Shown one piece after another: positions 63,530 through 64,000 of a DNA stretch of 64,000 bases (its first letter is position 1; each line of letters opens with the position of its first letter). The DNA lies in NCBI GenBank assembly GCA_965603355.1, contig CBFDCQ010000003.1, positions 1 to 64,000 of the forward strand, read 5' to 3'. The DNA is from CBFDCQ01 sp965603355 (GTDB taxonomy: Bacteria; Hydrogenedentota; CAZGCA01; CBFDCQ01). The translations under genes and the position numbers were made by a program. A model generated the notes under the pieces. It did not search any database, was not told where the DNA came from, and worked only from the letters and a program-made list of their open reading frames with translations.

Positions 63530-64000
63530 CTATTTCAAAGTCCCTTTGGTGGAGAGCACTCCCTTTACGCGCTCATCAAGAGACGCAGCGGCGTCCAGTG
63601 CTCTTCCGAACGCCTTAAAGATCGCCTCTATGCTGTGATGGACGTTGGTGCCGTAGCGAAGCGTTATGTGCAAGGTAGCGGCGCTCGACGTCGCGAACGC
63701 CCTGAAAAACTCCTGTACGAGTTCCACGTCGAACTCGCCGACCTTGTCGCGCGGCAGGTCAACGCTGTAAACGAGGTGAGCTCGTCCGCAAAGATCGATG
63801 CACACCTCAGCGAGCGACTCGTTCATCGGCACCAGACCGGTTCCGTACCGCGCAACGTTCTTCTTCTCGCCGAGCGCTTTGTTCAACGATTCGCCCAAGG
63901 TAATGCCGACATCCTCCACAGTGTGGTGAGCGTCGACCTGAGTGTCCCCGCGCGCATGCGCTTTCAGGTCGAAGAATCCGTGTTTTGCCGCGAGCTGGAG
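63530..64000 (-). CDS. hisB: imidazoleglycerol-phosphate dehydratase, partial at the window edge
   Basis: The C-terminal 156 residues, continuing off the right end. The frame reads through the final bases as LAAKHGFFDLKAHARGD, then DAHHTVEDVGITLG and HHSIEAIFKAFGRAL, the two metal-binding His-rich motifs of the monofunctional dehydratase. The Mn-dependent enzyme acts two steps before HisC/HisD. The start codon is outside the window. Confidence 0.93.
   Translation of the reverse strand, partial: LQLAAKHGFFDLKAHARGDTQVDAHHTVEDVGITLGESLNKALGEKKNVARYGTGLVPMNESLAEVCIDLCGRAHLVYSVDLPRDKVGEFDVELVQEFFRAFATSSAATLHITLRYGTNVHHSIEAIFKAFGRALDAAASLDERVKGVLSTKGTLK

Overview
The window is an ordinary bacterial chromosome segment, moderately high in GC and densely coded, with long co-directional gene runs and many 4-base start/stop overlaps. 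No transposase, phage gene or CRISPR array was seen. The repertoire suggests an uncultivated, largely anaerobic Gram-negative bacterium from or near the Planctomycetes/Lentisphaerae/Hydrogenedentes assemblage. Pointers are secreted sialidase-like and DUF1080 proteins, a SUMF1/PA14 fusion, Tat-exported Gfo/Idh/MocA oxidoreductases, a BlaR1 with a pseudopilin-type tail, and an ECF sigma/DUF4349 pair. No rRNA gene is present, so this placement is inference from gene content only.

Layout: 0.3-4.7 kb, a secreted multidomain SUMF1/PA14/sialidase-like/MORN-type protein and a membrane coiled-coil protein. 4.9-9.7 kb (minus), a group 3b [NiFe] hydrogenase operon hydB-hydG-hydD-hydA, maturation protease and hypA, behind a strong promoter. 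10-12.2 kb, blaI-blaR1-like regulator and sensor protease with a BlaI-type operator inside its promoter. 12.4-16.9 kb, an rRNA/tRNA methyltransferase, a HAD protein and a PPi-type PFK / class II aldolase / ATP-type PFK operon. 17.3-18.9 kb, LOG-family protein, RNase P RNA and RNase HI. 19.2-25.2 kb (minus), a sugar-handling operon of two Gfo/Idh/MocA oxidoreductases, a TIM-barrel isomerase and a HEAT-DUF1080 lipoprotein. 25.4-29.5 kb, secG-murA-hisD-hisC.

The segment 29.5-37.8 kb is the most unusual. Response regulators, a PD40 beta-propeller protein and a GAF histidine kinase are followed by a 3-kb insert carrying a sialidase and a second secreted propeller-like protein. The insert is bounded by two copies of a kinase 5' end / rimI 3' end segment. 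One junction fuses the sialidase in frame to the last 42 codons of a rimI copy; the other leaves a truncated kinase copy that shares 428 identical bases with the intact gene. Intact ybjQ-like and rimI genes follow.

37.4-57.4 kb (minus) is metabolic and informational: rimI, a class IV aminotransferase, trpE/pabB-like, tsaB, anti-sigma and ECF sigma, folC, accD, a zinc-ribbon coiled-coil protein, leuC, pckG, ilvN-ilvB-ilvD, pth, rplY, prs, glmU and tRNA-Gln. 58.2-62.5 kb (plus) holds argC-argJ-argB and exbB-exbD. The window ends with hisH and a partial hisB on minus. Together the genes indicate amino-acid prototrophy (branched-chain, arginine, histidine), reversible glycolysis/gluconeogenesis (PPi-PFK, aldolase, GTP-PEPCK), NAD(P)-linked hydrogen metabolism, and secreted proteins aimed at glycans. 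Short GC-rich intergenic palindromes of one family recur throughout.
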